DNA of 64,000 bases from Anabaena azotica FACHB-119 (GTDB lineage Bacteria; Cyanobacteriota; Cyanobacteriia; Cyanobacteriales; Nostocaceae): assembly GCF_014697625.1 (NCBI RefSeq), contig NZ_JACJSG010000017.1, positions 62,001 to 126,000 of the forward strand, given 5' to 3'. The notes beneath the pieces were generated by a model. That model made no database searches, had not been told where the DNA came from, and was given only the letters and a program-made list of their open reading frames with translations. Below are positions 9,193 to 17,711 of this stretch, piece after piece. Each line of letters opens with the position of its first letter. Position 1 is the first letter of the stretch. A program made the position numbers and the translations under genes.

Positions 9193-9705
9193 ATGTCTAA
9201 GGATACTCAAACTAATCAATATATAGATAATCAAGATGATAATTCAAATAACACTGATATTGTTCAGGAATTTTACTTAGAAAGATATAAATACATTCTT
9301 CAAGAGATTCGTGCATTGAATGAGAACATTCATAAGTATCTCTCTTTGTTTCAAACACTAGCTACTGCTATTTCTACCGCCGGAGTTGCACTCTTTGTAG
9401 GACGGCAGCAACTTAATTTGACTGCTGACATCACTAGGACAGCACTTCAAGGTTTGCTAGGGTTGCTGGTAATTTTAGCTGCATTTGTTATATTTTCAAT
9501 TATTGCAGGTATATTTTCTTGGTTAGATTATAGAGCCGACGAAGTGGAGCTTTTAAATAAAGTTGTTGGTGTTGGTTTTCGTAAGTTACCCAAAAAGACT
9601 AATTTTTGGCGTTGGCAGGAAACTTACGTTATTCTTTTTATTTTAATTGTCGTGGTAGCCATTATTATATATGTACAAAGTAAAATTATTCCTCTAATAA
9701 AATAA
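9193..9705 (+). CDS. Hypothetical small membrane protein
   Basis: The frame opens at 9163, but ATG 9193 (MSKDTQTNQY) is preferred because AGGGAGGT at 9174-9181 fits as its ribosome binding site; 170 residues. A polar Asn/Asp-rich N-terminus is followed by three hydrophobic segments: LATAISTAGVALFVG, LLGLLVILAAFVIFSIIAGIF and YVILFILIVVVAIIIYVQSKI. I do not recognise the family. Seven bases separate its stop from the Nudix gene start, so the two are very likely co-transcribed. Function unknown. Confidence 0.7.
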   Translation: MSKDTQTNQYIDNQDDNSNNTDIVQEFYLERYKYILQEIRALNENIHKYLSLFQTLATAISTAGVALFVGRQQLNLTADITRTALQGLLGLLVILAAFVIFSIIAGIFSWLDYRADEVELLNKVVGVGFRKLPKKTNFWRWQETYVILFILIVVVAIIIYVQSKIIPLIK

Positions 9706-9712
9706 AGTAACT

Positions 9713-10135
9713 ATGATTGAAGGAGTTGATTATATCGGGGTTGGAGTAGGATCTATCATAGTTAATGATCAAGGATTGTTGTTTCTGGCAAAACGAGGTC
9801 GTGCTGCCAGGAATGAGCGGGGAATGTGGGAGTTTCCTGGCGGAAGTGTGCAGTTTGGTGAAACACTTATCGAAGCAATTAAACGGGAAATATTTGAAGA
9901 ATATGGTTTAGAAATAGAGATAAAAGAATTATTAGGAGTGTTTGACCATATCTTGCCAGAAGAAAACGAACATTGGGTTTCTATTACATATATAGCTTCT
10001 CTTATTAGTGGCGAAGCGAAAATTTGTGAGCCAGAAAAATGTGAAGCTATTGGATGGTTTTCTAGAGAAAGTTTGCCACAACCACTTTCAAAAATTACTC
10101 AGTTAAATTTATATAAATTCAATTCGGACGTTTGA
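9713..10135 (+). CDS. Nudix hydrolase
   Basis: 140 residues with a perfect Nudix box at about 44-66: G44-x5-E50-x7-R58-E59-I60-x-E62-E63-x-G65-L66. The family hydrolyses nucleoside diphosphates linked to another group X, using Mg2+ bound by the REUxEE glutamates. The GMWEFPGGSVQFGE run resembles MutT/ADP-sugar-like members, but substrate cannot be told from sequence alone. Located 7 bases after a small membrane protein gene; probable two-gene unit. Cytoplasmic. Confidence 0.9.
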   Translation: MIEGVDYIGVGVGSIIVNDQGLLFLAKRGRAARNERGMWEFPGGSVQFGETLIEAIKREIFEEYGLEIEIKELLGVFDHILPEENEHWVSITYIASLISGEAKICEPEKCEAIGWFSRESLPQPLSKITQLNLYKFNSDV

Positions 10136-10213
10136 TATATACAGCGTATTCTTTATCTTGTATGCTAGTTCTCATACATTAAAATATTTTTTGTGATTAG
10201 AGGTTTATATAAA

Positions 10214-10388
10214 TTAACGTGAGTTCGACCAGCGTTGTTTTGACCTCACCCCCAACCCCTCTCCTACGAGGAGAGGGGAGTAAGAGGGGGATTTTTTCGT
10301 TTCTCCTCCCTCTCCTGACGGAGACGCTACGCGAAGGCCTTTTAGGAGAGGGAGGTTGGGAGGGAGAGGTTCATCGAACTCACGTTAA
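10214..10388. mobile_element. MITE with TTAACGTGAGTTCGA terminal inverted repeats
   Basis: TTAACGTGAGTTCGA (10214-10228) is repeated exactly inverted at 10374-10388; the element is 175 bp. The core is built of GC-rich CTCTCC/GGAGAGG inverted segments. Direct repeats at the edges are ambiguous (AAT or AAATTA depending on where the end is set). It fills much of the 10136-10601 spacer, which otherwise shows no gene. Non-coding; would need a transposase in trans. Confidence 0.7.
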
Positions 10389-10601
10389 ATTAATAATTAG
10401 TGAAAAGCTTTAATTTTATGTAAATAATCAAGTAGTTTCTCTGGTAAGTATAGAGAAACTACTTCTTATTATGTAATTGTGTGTCTAGTTATTAAGTTTT
10501 AATCAGAAATATTTCTGCTGTAATTTAGTATTTTACTCAGGCATTTACTGTTAGTAAAATTAATAGATTAGTCTTTATACAAGCAATACAAAAGGAATAA
10601 G

Positions 10602-13600
10602 ATGAGGATTCCCACTCGGCTGGATGAGAAGATTAGAGAATTGTATGAAGTACAGGCTTGGGTAAGTGGTGCGATCGCAGATTTTGAACCTTGGCTAAAA
10701 GATAGTAAATGTGTCTTTTTCCCAGACTATACAGACCACGGTAATGATCATGTAGAGCAAATTCTCATCACAGCTTCTTCAATCATTCGTGATGAAGCTT
10801 GGGAAGTCATGACTCCTGAAGATGCAGGAATACTTGTCATTGCTACCTTGTTACATGATTGTGCAATGCACTTAACCGAAGAAGGTTTTCTGCGCTTAAT
10901 TAAAGGTGAAACTCATCAAGAAGCAATAAAAGATTTCAATGATGCTTCATGGAAAGACCTTTGGAAGCAATTTATCTCTTCAGCGAAACGCTTAGACAAA
11001 AAGCAATTGCAAGACAAGTTTGGCAATACTGAACCTGTTGAAGACCCAGCAGAAAAAGAACCAGATAAAATGACTAGGCTAGATAGAAAGGTAATTGGGG
11101 AGTTTCTTCGTCACTATCATCCCCGCCTAGCGCATGAAATTGCCTTACTTGGTGTCCCTAGTCCCGACAAGCTAAAGCCAGGAGAAGAACCCCTACAACT
11201 ACCAAAAAAATTAGGTGATGATTTTGCCGATATTGCGGGTTTAGTAGCACGAAGTCATGGTATGCCCTTGCGAGCTACATTTGAATATCTCAAGAGATAC
11301 GATTTACGTGAGTATGGGAAAGTTCATGCAGTATTTTTGATGGCTGTACTGCGAATTGCTGACTATCTGCAAATTCAAGCAGAACGCGCACCACGTCAAA
11401 CCTTGCGTGTTAAGGATATTCGCAGTTCGATTTCCCGCCGAGAATGGGATGTGCATCAATCAATTCGCGGTATCCGCAGCATTGGCGATGATCCTGAAGC
11501 AATTTTTATTCAAACTGAACATGGGAAACCAGATAACGTCAACACTTACCTGCGGCTGAAAGAATGGTTGAACGGTATTCAAGGTGAGTTGGATGCTTGT
11601 TGGGCGGTATTTGGTGAAGTTTATGCTAGAACAAACCTCCAACCTTTAGGTTTAATGCTTCGTCGTGTACGTTCTAATCTTGATAATGAAGAGCAATTTG
11701 TCAAAAGTGTGAAGTATGTTCCAAAAAAAGTAAGATTTGAGGTTGCTAGAAATGAAGTTTTGCAACGCCTGGTTGGGCCATTGTATGAAAATAAAGTAGA
11801 AGTTGGCATTCGGGAATTGATACAAAACTCGGTTGATGCAGTACGGGAATTAGAAGATAGCTTAAGGAATGATAATAGCAAACTCCAAGTAATAAAAGGT
11901 ATTAACTTAATAGAAGAGTTAAAGAGAATTGGACTGTTAAATGTAGAAATAAATAATGATGATAAGGAAATTAAGAATGATGAGCAAAAAGAAGATAAAC
12001 GTAAAAAAAGAATTAAAAGTTTTTCTGAAATTAAAGATGCAGATGTTCTTGTTTTAGTGCAGGAACCAGAGGATGAAAGGAAGAATGGTAAACTCATAGT
12101 TTGCGATCGCGGTTCTGGAATGACAGAAAAAATCATCACAGACTATTTTCTCAAAGTTGGTGCTTCTCTCCGAAATAGTGATATTTGGGCAGAGCAACAT
12201 GAAGATGAGTCAAAAAACGAAAATGCAGAACGCAAATCTAGAGTTGCACGTTCTGGTTATTTTGGTGTTGGTGCTTTAGCAGCTTATTTATTAGGTGATA
12301 AAATCAAAGTTTATACAAGACATTTTAATGAACAAATAGGTATAGAATTTGAAGCTAGATTAGGCGATGAAGCTATAGAGTTACGTTATTCTCAAAGAAA
12401 ATTACCAATTGGAACAATCATAGAAATTGACATTACACAAGAAACTTTAGACAAATTGAGATCAGATAGTAAATATTACTATATCGAATTTATAGACAGA
12501 TGGGACTGGTATTGTTTAGATGAACCAAAACTTATTCGATTGTTTATAGATAAAAATAAAAACTTTTATTCTTTAAAACAAAACACAATTATAAAGCTCA
12601 AAGATAATAATGTGCTTACAGAGGGATGGCATAAAATCAAAAACACAAGATTTGAAATAGCTTATATTAATATCCTAGACTCTCATAGAGATAGAAGTAC
12701 AATAATATGCAATGGAATACGAGCAAATTATTCAAGAAAAAATAAGGATTACAATGTTATTAAAATATCATGTAATCCAAAAATTTTAGTTTTAGATACA
12801 GATAGACAATTAGAGTTTAACCTAACTAGGTCTTATGCAGAATTAGGAGTAGACCTAGAAGAAAAAATTTATGAAGAATTATTCAAATATTTTTTAGCAA
12901 TAGTATTTATAAATTCGCCTAAATTAACAACTTCTGATGGGTCTAGATCATATGTATTATTATCTCCATATAAAGATGATTCATATGGAGATGAGTTAAG
13001 ACTAAATACTAATAAAACTTTTTCCATTATAAAAATCACACAAAAAATTAAAATAACTATCTATGCAAGAGGAAAGCAAAGTTTAATTTTATATACATCA
13101 AAAGGAATATTAATAAATGATATTTCATTGTCAATAAAACTGAATGTAAAAAAAATGTTGGTAGTTTATTTACCAATATTAAGATTTACAAGATTAGGCA
13201 ATTGCCAAGTTTATGATAGAAAGGAACATGGAACATATTTTGATCAAAAATGTAGTGAATTTTCTTCAAAAGGTTTTTTTAAAGTTAATTATTTCAATTT
13301 GTTGGCAATATCAGATTTACAGTTAGGAAATGATGTGATATCAGTTGATGTTATACCAACATATCCAAGTAAATTTACTTCTTTAGAAGGTATACAAATC
13401 TGGATTTATGAGAAAATAGTAGAATATAAGAAATATTATAAAAATTATATACAGAGTATAAAGTTTATTTGCTTAACCAATATTGTAAGTAATCATCAAG
13501 AAGAAAAAATAAAAAATAATTTTAATCGGTTTCTAGATATAACAAGAAATAAGGATAAACAACAAGACTCGTATCAAATAGAAATAATCAATTGGATTCA

Positions 13601-14039
13601 AGGAAACTTATATATATATATACAAGGAGAGCAAGGATTAGTTACATTTTGCGTTGGGGAAAACTTAAACACTGAAACAAATTTTCAACCATTACATACA
13701 AAAATTCAAGAATTGTCACAAGATCCAATTTATGTTAATAGTTATAGTTATAATCATAATTATGATAATAGTTATGAAAATTTTTTAAGTGAAAATTTGC
13801 TTAAAATAGATCAAGGGCAAGAGAATATTCAAGACATAATTACTGTTGAAATTTCTTTTAATGAAAGTTTATCTATGCCTGAAAACCAAGATGAAAGTAT
13901 TGTTAAATTATGGATCCAGGCTTTTGGTGAAGAGGTAATTCCCTACAAGGATACACCAGAAGACAAATCAAAAATAAATAGTGACAATATTCCCGTACTG
14001 AAAGAATATATAGAAGAATTGAAAAAAATAAATTTTTAG
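10602..14039 (+). CDS. HD-type phosphohydrolase domain fused to HSP90/GHKL-like ATPase
   Basis: 1145 residues, alone between long spacers. Residues about 1-280 form an HD-type domain: candidate metal ligands H46/H50 (YTDHGNDHVEQI), the His-Asp pair H85-D86 (TLLHDCAMHL), histidines near 168-175 and 217-220, and the Asp of LRIADYLQIQAE. Residues about 385-650 carry an HSP90-like GHKL ATPase: IRELIQNSVDAVRELED (N box, E405/N409/D412), CDRGSGM near 498 (G1 box, DxGxG) and GYFGVGALAAYLLGDKIK near 550 (G2-like). The remaining ~480 residues are AT-rich, Lys/Asn/Ile-rich and unfamiliar. Such HD plus HSP90-like proteins occur in conflict-type systems, which makes a defence role possible but unproven. 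The AT-rich 3' half hints at horizontal transfer. Confidence 0.8.
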   Translation: MRIPTRLDEKIRELYEVQAWVSGAIADFEPWLKDSKCVFFPDYTDHGNDHVEQILITASSIIRDEAWEVMTPEDAGILVIATLLHDCAMHLTEEGFLRLIKGETHQEAIKDFNDASWKDLWKQFISSAKRLDKKQLQDKFGNTEPVEDPAEKEPDKMTRLDRKVIGEFLRHYHPRLAHEIALLGVPSPDKLKPGEEPLQLPKKLGDDFADIAGLVARSHGMPLRATFEYLKRYDLREYGKVHAVFLMAVLRIADYLQIQAERAPRQTLRVKDIRSSISRREWDVHQSIRGIRSIGDDPEAIFIQTEHGKPDNVNTYLRLKEWLNGIQGELDACWAVFGEVYARTNLQPLGLMLRRVRSNLDNEEQFVKSVKYVPKKVRFEVARNEVLQRLVGPLYENKVEVGIRELIQNSVDAVRELEDSLRNDNSKLQVIKGINLIEELKRIGLLNVEINNDDKEIKNDEQKEDKRKKRIKSFSEIKDADVLVLVQEPEDERKNGKLIVCDRGSGMTEKIITDYFLKVGASLRNSDIWAEQHEDESKNENAERKSRVARSGYFGVGALAAYLLGDKIKVYTRHFNEQIGIEFEARLGDEAIELRYSQRKLPIGTIIEIDITQETLDKLRSDSKYYYIEFIDRWDWYCLDEPKLIRLFIDKNKNFYSLKQNTIIKLKDNNVLTEGWHKIKNTRFEIAYINILDSHRDRSTIICNGIRANYSRKNKDYNVIKISCNPKILVLDTDRQLEFNLTRSYAELGVDLEEKIYEELFKYFLAIVFINSPKLTTSDGSRSYVLLSPYKDDSYGDELRLNTNKTFSIIKITQKIKITIYARGKQSLILYTSKGILINDISLSIKLNVKKMLVVYLPILRFTRLGNCQVYDRKEHGTYFDQKCSEFSSKGFFKVNYFNLLAISDLQLGNDVISVDVIPTYPSKFTSLEGIQIWIYEKIVEYKKYYKNYIQSIKFICLTNIVSNHQEEKIKNNFNRFLDITRNKDKQQDSYQIEIINWIQGNLYIYIQGEQGLVTFCVGENLNTETNFQPLHTKIQELSQDPIYVNSYSYNHNYDNSYENFLSENLLKIDQGQENIQDIITVEISFNESLSMPENQDESIVKLWIQAFGEEVIPYKDTPEDKSKINSDNIPVLKEYIEELKKINF

Positions 14040-14185
14040 AGGATGATGGAAGATAGTAAACAATATTTTCTTCATTTTCCTCAGAATAATTATTAAATCA
14101 AATAACTAAAAGTGACGCAGTTACAGGTGTCTATTCCCAACAAAAATCTATGGTTTTATTTCTGAATTTTGCATTGGTATAACCC

Positions 14186-14354
14186 ATGTGGCTCGTAAAC
14201 ATAGCCGTCATCCCTGGACATTCCACCCCAGAACAATACCTCCGTGAAGTCACTCTAGCTAACGATGGTATTCTCAACCAGCAAGCCGTATATCAAACAG
14301 GCAAACTAGGTTACGAAGTCATCCAAGAATTAGAAAACTGGGGTGTGATAAGCT
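14186..14354 (+). pseudogene. Short remnant, possibly of an FAD-dependent oxidoreductase; truncated at a MITE
   Basis: Codes MWLVNIAVIPGHSTPEQYLR then EVTLANDGILNQQAVYQTGK and LGYEVIQELENWGV, reminiscent of part of the flavoprotein subunit of fumarate reductase/L-aspartate oxidase-type proteins (DSPEQ...T..AGDGL....V......V.EL..WGV pattern). No FAD-binding GxGxxG is present, and the coding similarity stops near the MITE at 14355. With the MITE and one target duplication removed, the frame ends at once in TAG, so this was already a fragment before insertion. Identification tentative. Confidence 0.35.
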
Positions 14355-14500
14355 CTGACTTTTCACGTCATGTGGAAAAGCTAACGCTAGACCTAACCCC
14401 CCAGCCCCCTTCCCTACTAGGGAAGGGGGAGAAATTAAAGCCTCTCTCCTTGCAGGGGAGAGGTTTGGAGAGGGGTTTTGCAGATCCCGTGAAAAGTCAG
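14355..14500. mobile_element. Complete MITE with CTGACTTTTCACG ends and 10-bp target duplication
   Basis: 146 bp. CTGACTTTTCACG (14355-14367) is matched by the exact complement CGTGAAAAGTCAG at 14488-14500. The flanks are a direct repeat, GTGATAAGCT, at 14345-14354 and 14501-14510, which is good evidence of a transposition event. The core has the GC-rich CCCCCAGCCCCCTTCCC / GGGAAGGGGG and AGCCTCTCTCC/GGGGAGAGG segments. No coding capacity. Confidence 0.85.
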
Positions 14501-14547
14501 GTGATAAGCTAGGGTTAAGTCTTGTTGCTGTAGCCAATCAAGAAAGT

Positions 14548-14634
14548 TAGGACTTACGCACCGGGATTTTACACCCCTATACCCCTCTACCCTTGCCAAA
14601 ACCCTTGATTTTTCGTTTTCATGCGTAAGTCCTA
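14548..14634. mobile_element. MITE of the TAGGACTTACGCA family, 87 bp, 5-bp target duplication
   Basis: TAGGACTTACGCA at 14548-14560 and TGCGTAAGTCCTA at 14622-14634 are exact inverted repeats; AAAGT flanks the element on both sides (14543-14547, 14635-14639). The internal part is pyrimidine-rich ACCCCTATACCCCTCTACCC. Other copies: 17587-17711, 25047-25224, 63811-63934 and a truncated one at 16901. Confidence 0.85.
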
Positions 14635-14710
14635 AAAGTAAGCGAATTTTGTCGATGATCAGCAAATATGAGAGGATGATTTGCTTCTAGAACAGGTATT
14701 TGGGGATAGC

Positions 14711-16783
14711 TTATTTATCCTTTGGTAATTCCACAAGTAACTGAGAATTACCATTTTGTGATGCTGGGGGAGTTTTGGCTATTGTTGGAGGTGTGACTTC
14801 GCCTGTTTTATTGGTTTGATTCCACAAAATCATCGAGAGTAACCCATCAACTAAACCATTGGTGCTACCATTGCTACCACCAACTAGGATATCGGGAATT
14901 AAGCGGACATTGCGATCGCCTATAATCTGCATCAGTTGCATTGCTGTATAACCCTGTGTACCCAAAGCATCCACACCAGTGCGATAAGTCTCAGCCTTGG
15001 CGTTACCAGTCGCCCGGATACCTTCAGCCTCAGCCATTGCTTTGAGTTTTGTCGCCTCAGCTTCACCATTCGCCTGCTTAATTTGCGCTTGGGCTTTCAG
15101 TTCCGCAATTTGGACACTCTGTTCTGATTTCACCATCTCCTGTTGGATATCAGCCAAAGCTGTTTCCCGCACCAGTTGTTGACGTTGAGTTTGCGCCATC
15201 TGCTGGACTTCGTAAGTTTTGCGTTCTTCCTCAGCAATTTTCCTATCTGTTTGTGTCTGCATCAACGAAGCTGGCGGTTGGATATCACCAATCAAAGTAT
15301 CGATCGCCTGCACATCATAAGCCCGTAAAGCTGCTTTAATATACTCAGATGCTTCCACTTGCCGTTCACTCCGGGCGTTCAAGAAGTCCAATACAGTGTA
15401 ATCTTGTGCCGAGTTACGGAAATAGTTACCAATACTTGGTTCCAAAACATTATCCACCAAGTTCTGCATAGAACCGACGCGAGAAATCACCTTGGGCGCA
15501 TCCAAAGCACCGACGTGAATGATTTGCGACACTTCCAAGTCGAAAGCGAAACCATCTTTAGAACGCACAGTCAATGCTTCCAAATTGGCATCATATTTGT
15601 GCCGTTCAGTACGTCCCGACCAGTTCAACACTATATTAATAGTTGGGACTAACTCCACTTTCATAATACGGGTGTTGAGTGGATGTTTACCTGGATACAA
15701 AGCTTCCACCCATACGCCCTTATGACCAGGGTTTACTAAGTTACCGTGGGTAAAAGCTGCACCACTCACATCTTCCTGGGCTTTACCGACGAAAGAAATC
15801 ACCACACCGACATAACCAATGGGTATTTCCGTCATCGGAACTTGTTCCACATTGACAAACCAGGGGTTCAAATTCCAAGAACCGGATAATAAAATCTGTT
15901 CTTGTAAACCTCTGCGTCCACCGCCATCAAGAAACTTCTGACCGTTTTGGAAATTATCATGTCCAGTAATTACAGGCCCAGCAATTTCACCCGCCGAAAT
16001 CGGCATACCATCTAAGGTAGTGACAATACCCACCTTATCAGAAGCCACCGTATACACCCGCAACTGTTCAGTACTCATGCCATGTTCCTTGGCACTAGCT
16101 GACATAATCACTTTAAACAGTGCAGTATTAATTCGGTAAGTACCTGCGGTGAGGAAACCCATTTGTCGCCCTTTCTCCCCGCCATGCGTCAAGAATTTTC
16201 GGGCATCTTGGAAGTTATCACAATCAACGATTTTACCTAAAATTCGCTCTGGGGGGATAGATCCGCCATCAGCCGCAACTATCAAGGCAATTTCACCTTG
16301 CGACACAACTACCACAGCCTCTTTACGCACCGAGTATTGCCAAGGCCAGTAACCCCAATGCCAACCAGGGGCGAGAGTATCAGCTTGTAAACCCGCCTCA
16401 CCATTGAGGGCTATTAACTGTCCGGCTGGTAGCCCTTTGCCAGAAATGGCAAACTTCTTGACGACAATACCAACTTCACGTTCGCCAATAACTACCAAAC
16501 CACCGAAAAACAGAGGAACGAAGATCACCAAACCGCTAACCAGCACGACGGGGATGAGTACAAATGGGTCAACTGCTGCCGCTTGATACTGAGGAACGGT
16601 TGGTTTTGTTGGTGCTACTTGAACTGAGGCGGAAGTAATTGCTTGTGCTGTCGATGTTTTTAAATTAGTGGCATTAGCGGAGTTAATACCGCCTGCTAAG
16701 GCCATTGTTGCTATTAATGTAGTTGCAAAGCCAGCTAATTTATTTTTTTTAGTCTTACCAAAGGAGGAAGAAAAAAGTTTCAT
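14711..16783 (-). CDS. SPFH/Band 7 (flotillin-like) protein
   Basis: The frame opens at 16804, but ATG 16783 (MKLFSSSFGKTKKNK) is preferred, with AAGGGCG upstream; 690 residues. An N-terminal hydrophobic signal-like segment (LAGFATTLIATMALAGG) is followed by a strong TM segment near 80-105 (FVLIPVVLVSGLVIFVPLFFGGLVVI). The SPFH region begins with GEREVGIVVKKF. The C-terminal third is a long Ala/Glu/Gln-rich coiled coil (IAEEERKTYEVQQMAQTQRQ and AQAQIKQANGEAEATKLKAM), as in flotillins. Flotillins organise membrane microdomains; the double hydrophobic N-terminus is longer than in classic FloA/FloT. No operon partner visible; its upstream region abuts repeats and then ssrA. Confidence 0.85.
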   Translation of the reverse strand: MKLFSSSFGKTKKNKLAGFATTLIATMALAGGINSANATNLKTSTAQAITSASVQVAPTKPTVPQYQAAAVDPFVLIPVVLVSGLVIFVPLFFGGLVVIGEREVGIVVKKFAISGKGLPAGQLIALNGEAGLQADTLAPGWHWGYWPWQYSVRKEAVVVVSQGEIALIVAADGGSIPPERILGKIVDCDNFQDARKFLTHGGEKGRQMGFLTAGTYRINTALFKVIMSASAKEHGMSTEQLRVYTVASDKVGIVTTLDGMPISAGEIAGPVITGHDNFQNGQKFLDGGGRRGLQEQILLSGSWNLNPWFVNVEQVPMTEIPIGYVGVVISFVGKAQEDVSGAAFTHGNLVNPGHKGVWVEALYPGKHPLNTRIMKVELVPTINIVLNWSGRTERHKYDANLEALTVRSKDGFAFDLEVSQIIHVGALDAPKVISRVGSMQNLVDNVLEPSIGNYFRNSAQDYTVLDFLNARSERQVEASEYIKAALRAYDVQAIDTLIGDIQPPASLMQTQTDRKIAEEERKTYEVQQMAQTQRQQLVRETALADIQQEMVKSEQSVQIAELKAQAQIKQANGEAEATKLKAMAEAEGIRATGNAKAETYRTGVDALGTQGYTAMQLMQIIGDRNVRLIPDILVGGSNGSTNGLVDGLLSMILWNQTNKTGEVTPPTIAKTPPASQNGNSQLLVELPKDK

Positions 16784-16900
16784 AACTTGCGCCCTTCTGG
16801 GCAACTAATTATCTAAGTTAACACTTCATCTCTATTAGGCAGGATTTCTTAAGCTTAGTGTAATTTTTTGTTGACTGTTGACTGAGGACAGTAAAGATAG

Positions 16901-17006
16901 CAGGACTTACGCAAGTGTCACAATTGGTGGTTGGTGCGTGACGCTACAAGTCTCATGACTACGTTCAAATATTATCGCTCCTCACACACCCTACAGAAAA
17001 GATCTG
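16901..17006. mobile_element. Truncated MITE of the AGGACTTACGCA family
   Basis: CAGGACTTACGCAAGTGTCA begins at 16901 and the sequence matches the complete copy at 63811-63934 almost base for base up to the CACACACCCTACAGAAAA stretch, but the right terminal repeat is absent. A 19-bp direct repeat CTGAGGACAGTAAAGATAG flanks it (16882-16900 and 17007-17025). Confidence 0.75.
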
Positions 17007-17066
17007 CTGAGGACAGTAAAGATAGTTTGCAGAGAAGTCAGGCAACACATTTCCCAAACAGCACGC

Positions 17067-17072
17067 TATAAT
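17067..17072 (+). promoter_or_regulatory. -10 box of the ssrA promoter
   Basis: A consensus TATAAT lies 16 bases upstream of the tmRNA 5' end at 17088. No good -35 box is seen at the expected distance (about 17044-17049). Confidence 0.6.
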
Positions 17073-17087
17073 AGGGACATATCACGA

Positions 17088-17472
17088 GGGTCCGTAACGG
17101 TTTCGACAGGTTGGCGAACGCTACTCTGTGATTCAGGTCGAGAGTGAGTCGTCTCTCGCAAATCAAAGGCTCAAAACAAAGTAAATGCGAATAACATCGT
17201 AAAATTTGCTCGTAAGGAAGCCCTAGTAGCTGCCTAATAGCCTCTTATAGGTTCGAGCGTCTTTAGTCCGACTCCGTTAAGGGCTAGAGACCAACCCCAA
17301 CGGATGCTCTAGCAAGTGTTCTCTGGTTGGCTTGCTAGCTAAGACTTAATCAGAGTATCCTACGTTCGGGATAATGAACGATTCCCGCCTTGAGGGTCAG
17401 AAAGGCTAAACCTGTGAATGAGCGGGGGGTCAATACCCAATTTGGACAGCAGTTCGACTCTGCTCGGATCCA
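17088..17472 (+). ncRNA. ssrA: tmRNA (one-piece)
   Basis: Rescues stalled ribosomes by trans-translation. The 5' GGGTCCGTAACGGTTTCGAC is the conserved tmRNA start, and the 3' GACTCTGCTCGGATCCA closes the tRNA-like domain, pairing GGGUCCG with CGGAUCC; CCA is not encoded. The resume codon is GCG at 17187 and the tag reading frame to TAA at 17237 gives ANNIVKFARKEALVAA, a typical cyanobacterial tag ending in ALVAA. Size about 385 nt. It has its own promoter box and is followed by a strong terminator. Confidence 0.96.
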
Positions 17473-17487
17473 CTAAATATAGTCAAC

Positions 17488-17521
17488 AAGTCCACTTCTG
17501 ATGAGGTGGACTTTGTTTTTT
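17488..17521 (+). terminator. Intrinsic terminator of ssrA
   Basis: AAGTCCAC (17488-17495) pairs with GTGGACTT (17506-17513), followed by TGTTTTTT. Confidence 0.85.
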
Positions 17522-17586
17522 AGAGATATATTGGCGCGGGTAAGAGCGTTGAAAGGTTGGCTCGCGGTTAGAAGTATTTTATAGCA

Positions 17587-17711
17587 CAGGAATTACGCAA
17601 CTGGCACAGTAGTAGGGTGCGTCAGATGTGGAAAATCCTTGAATATGTACGAATTTATTGGGGCTGACGCACCCTACAGTTAGTTTAATTATGACACTTG
17701 CGTAAGTCCTA
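17587..17711. mobile_element. MITE of the AGGACTTACGCA family, diverged copy
   Basis: AGGAATTACGCAA (17588-17600, one mismatch) and TTGCGTAAGTCCT (17698-17710) form the inverted ends; inside, GTAGGGTGCGTCAG and CTGACGCACCCTAC form a second inverted pair. AGCA lies directly outside both ends, a partly decayed target duplication. Confidence 0.75.

Noticed and set aside
10219..10413. 64-residue open frame
   Set aside because: Lies inside the TTAACGTGAGTTCGA MITE.
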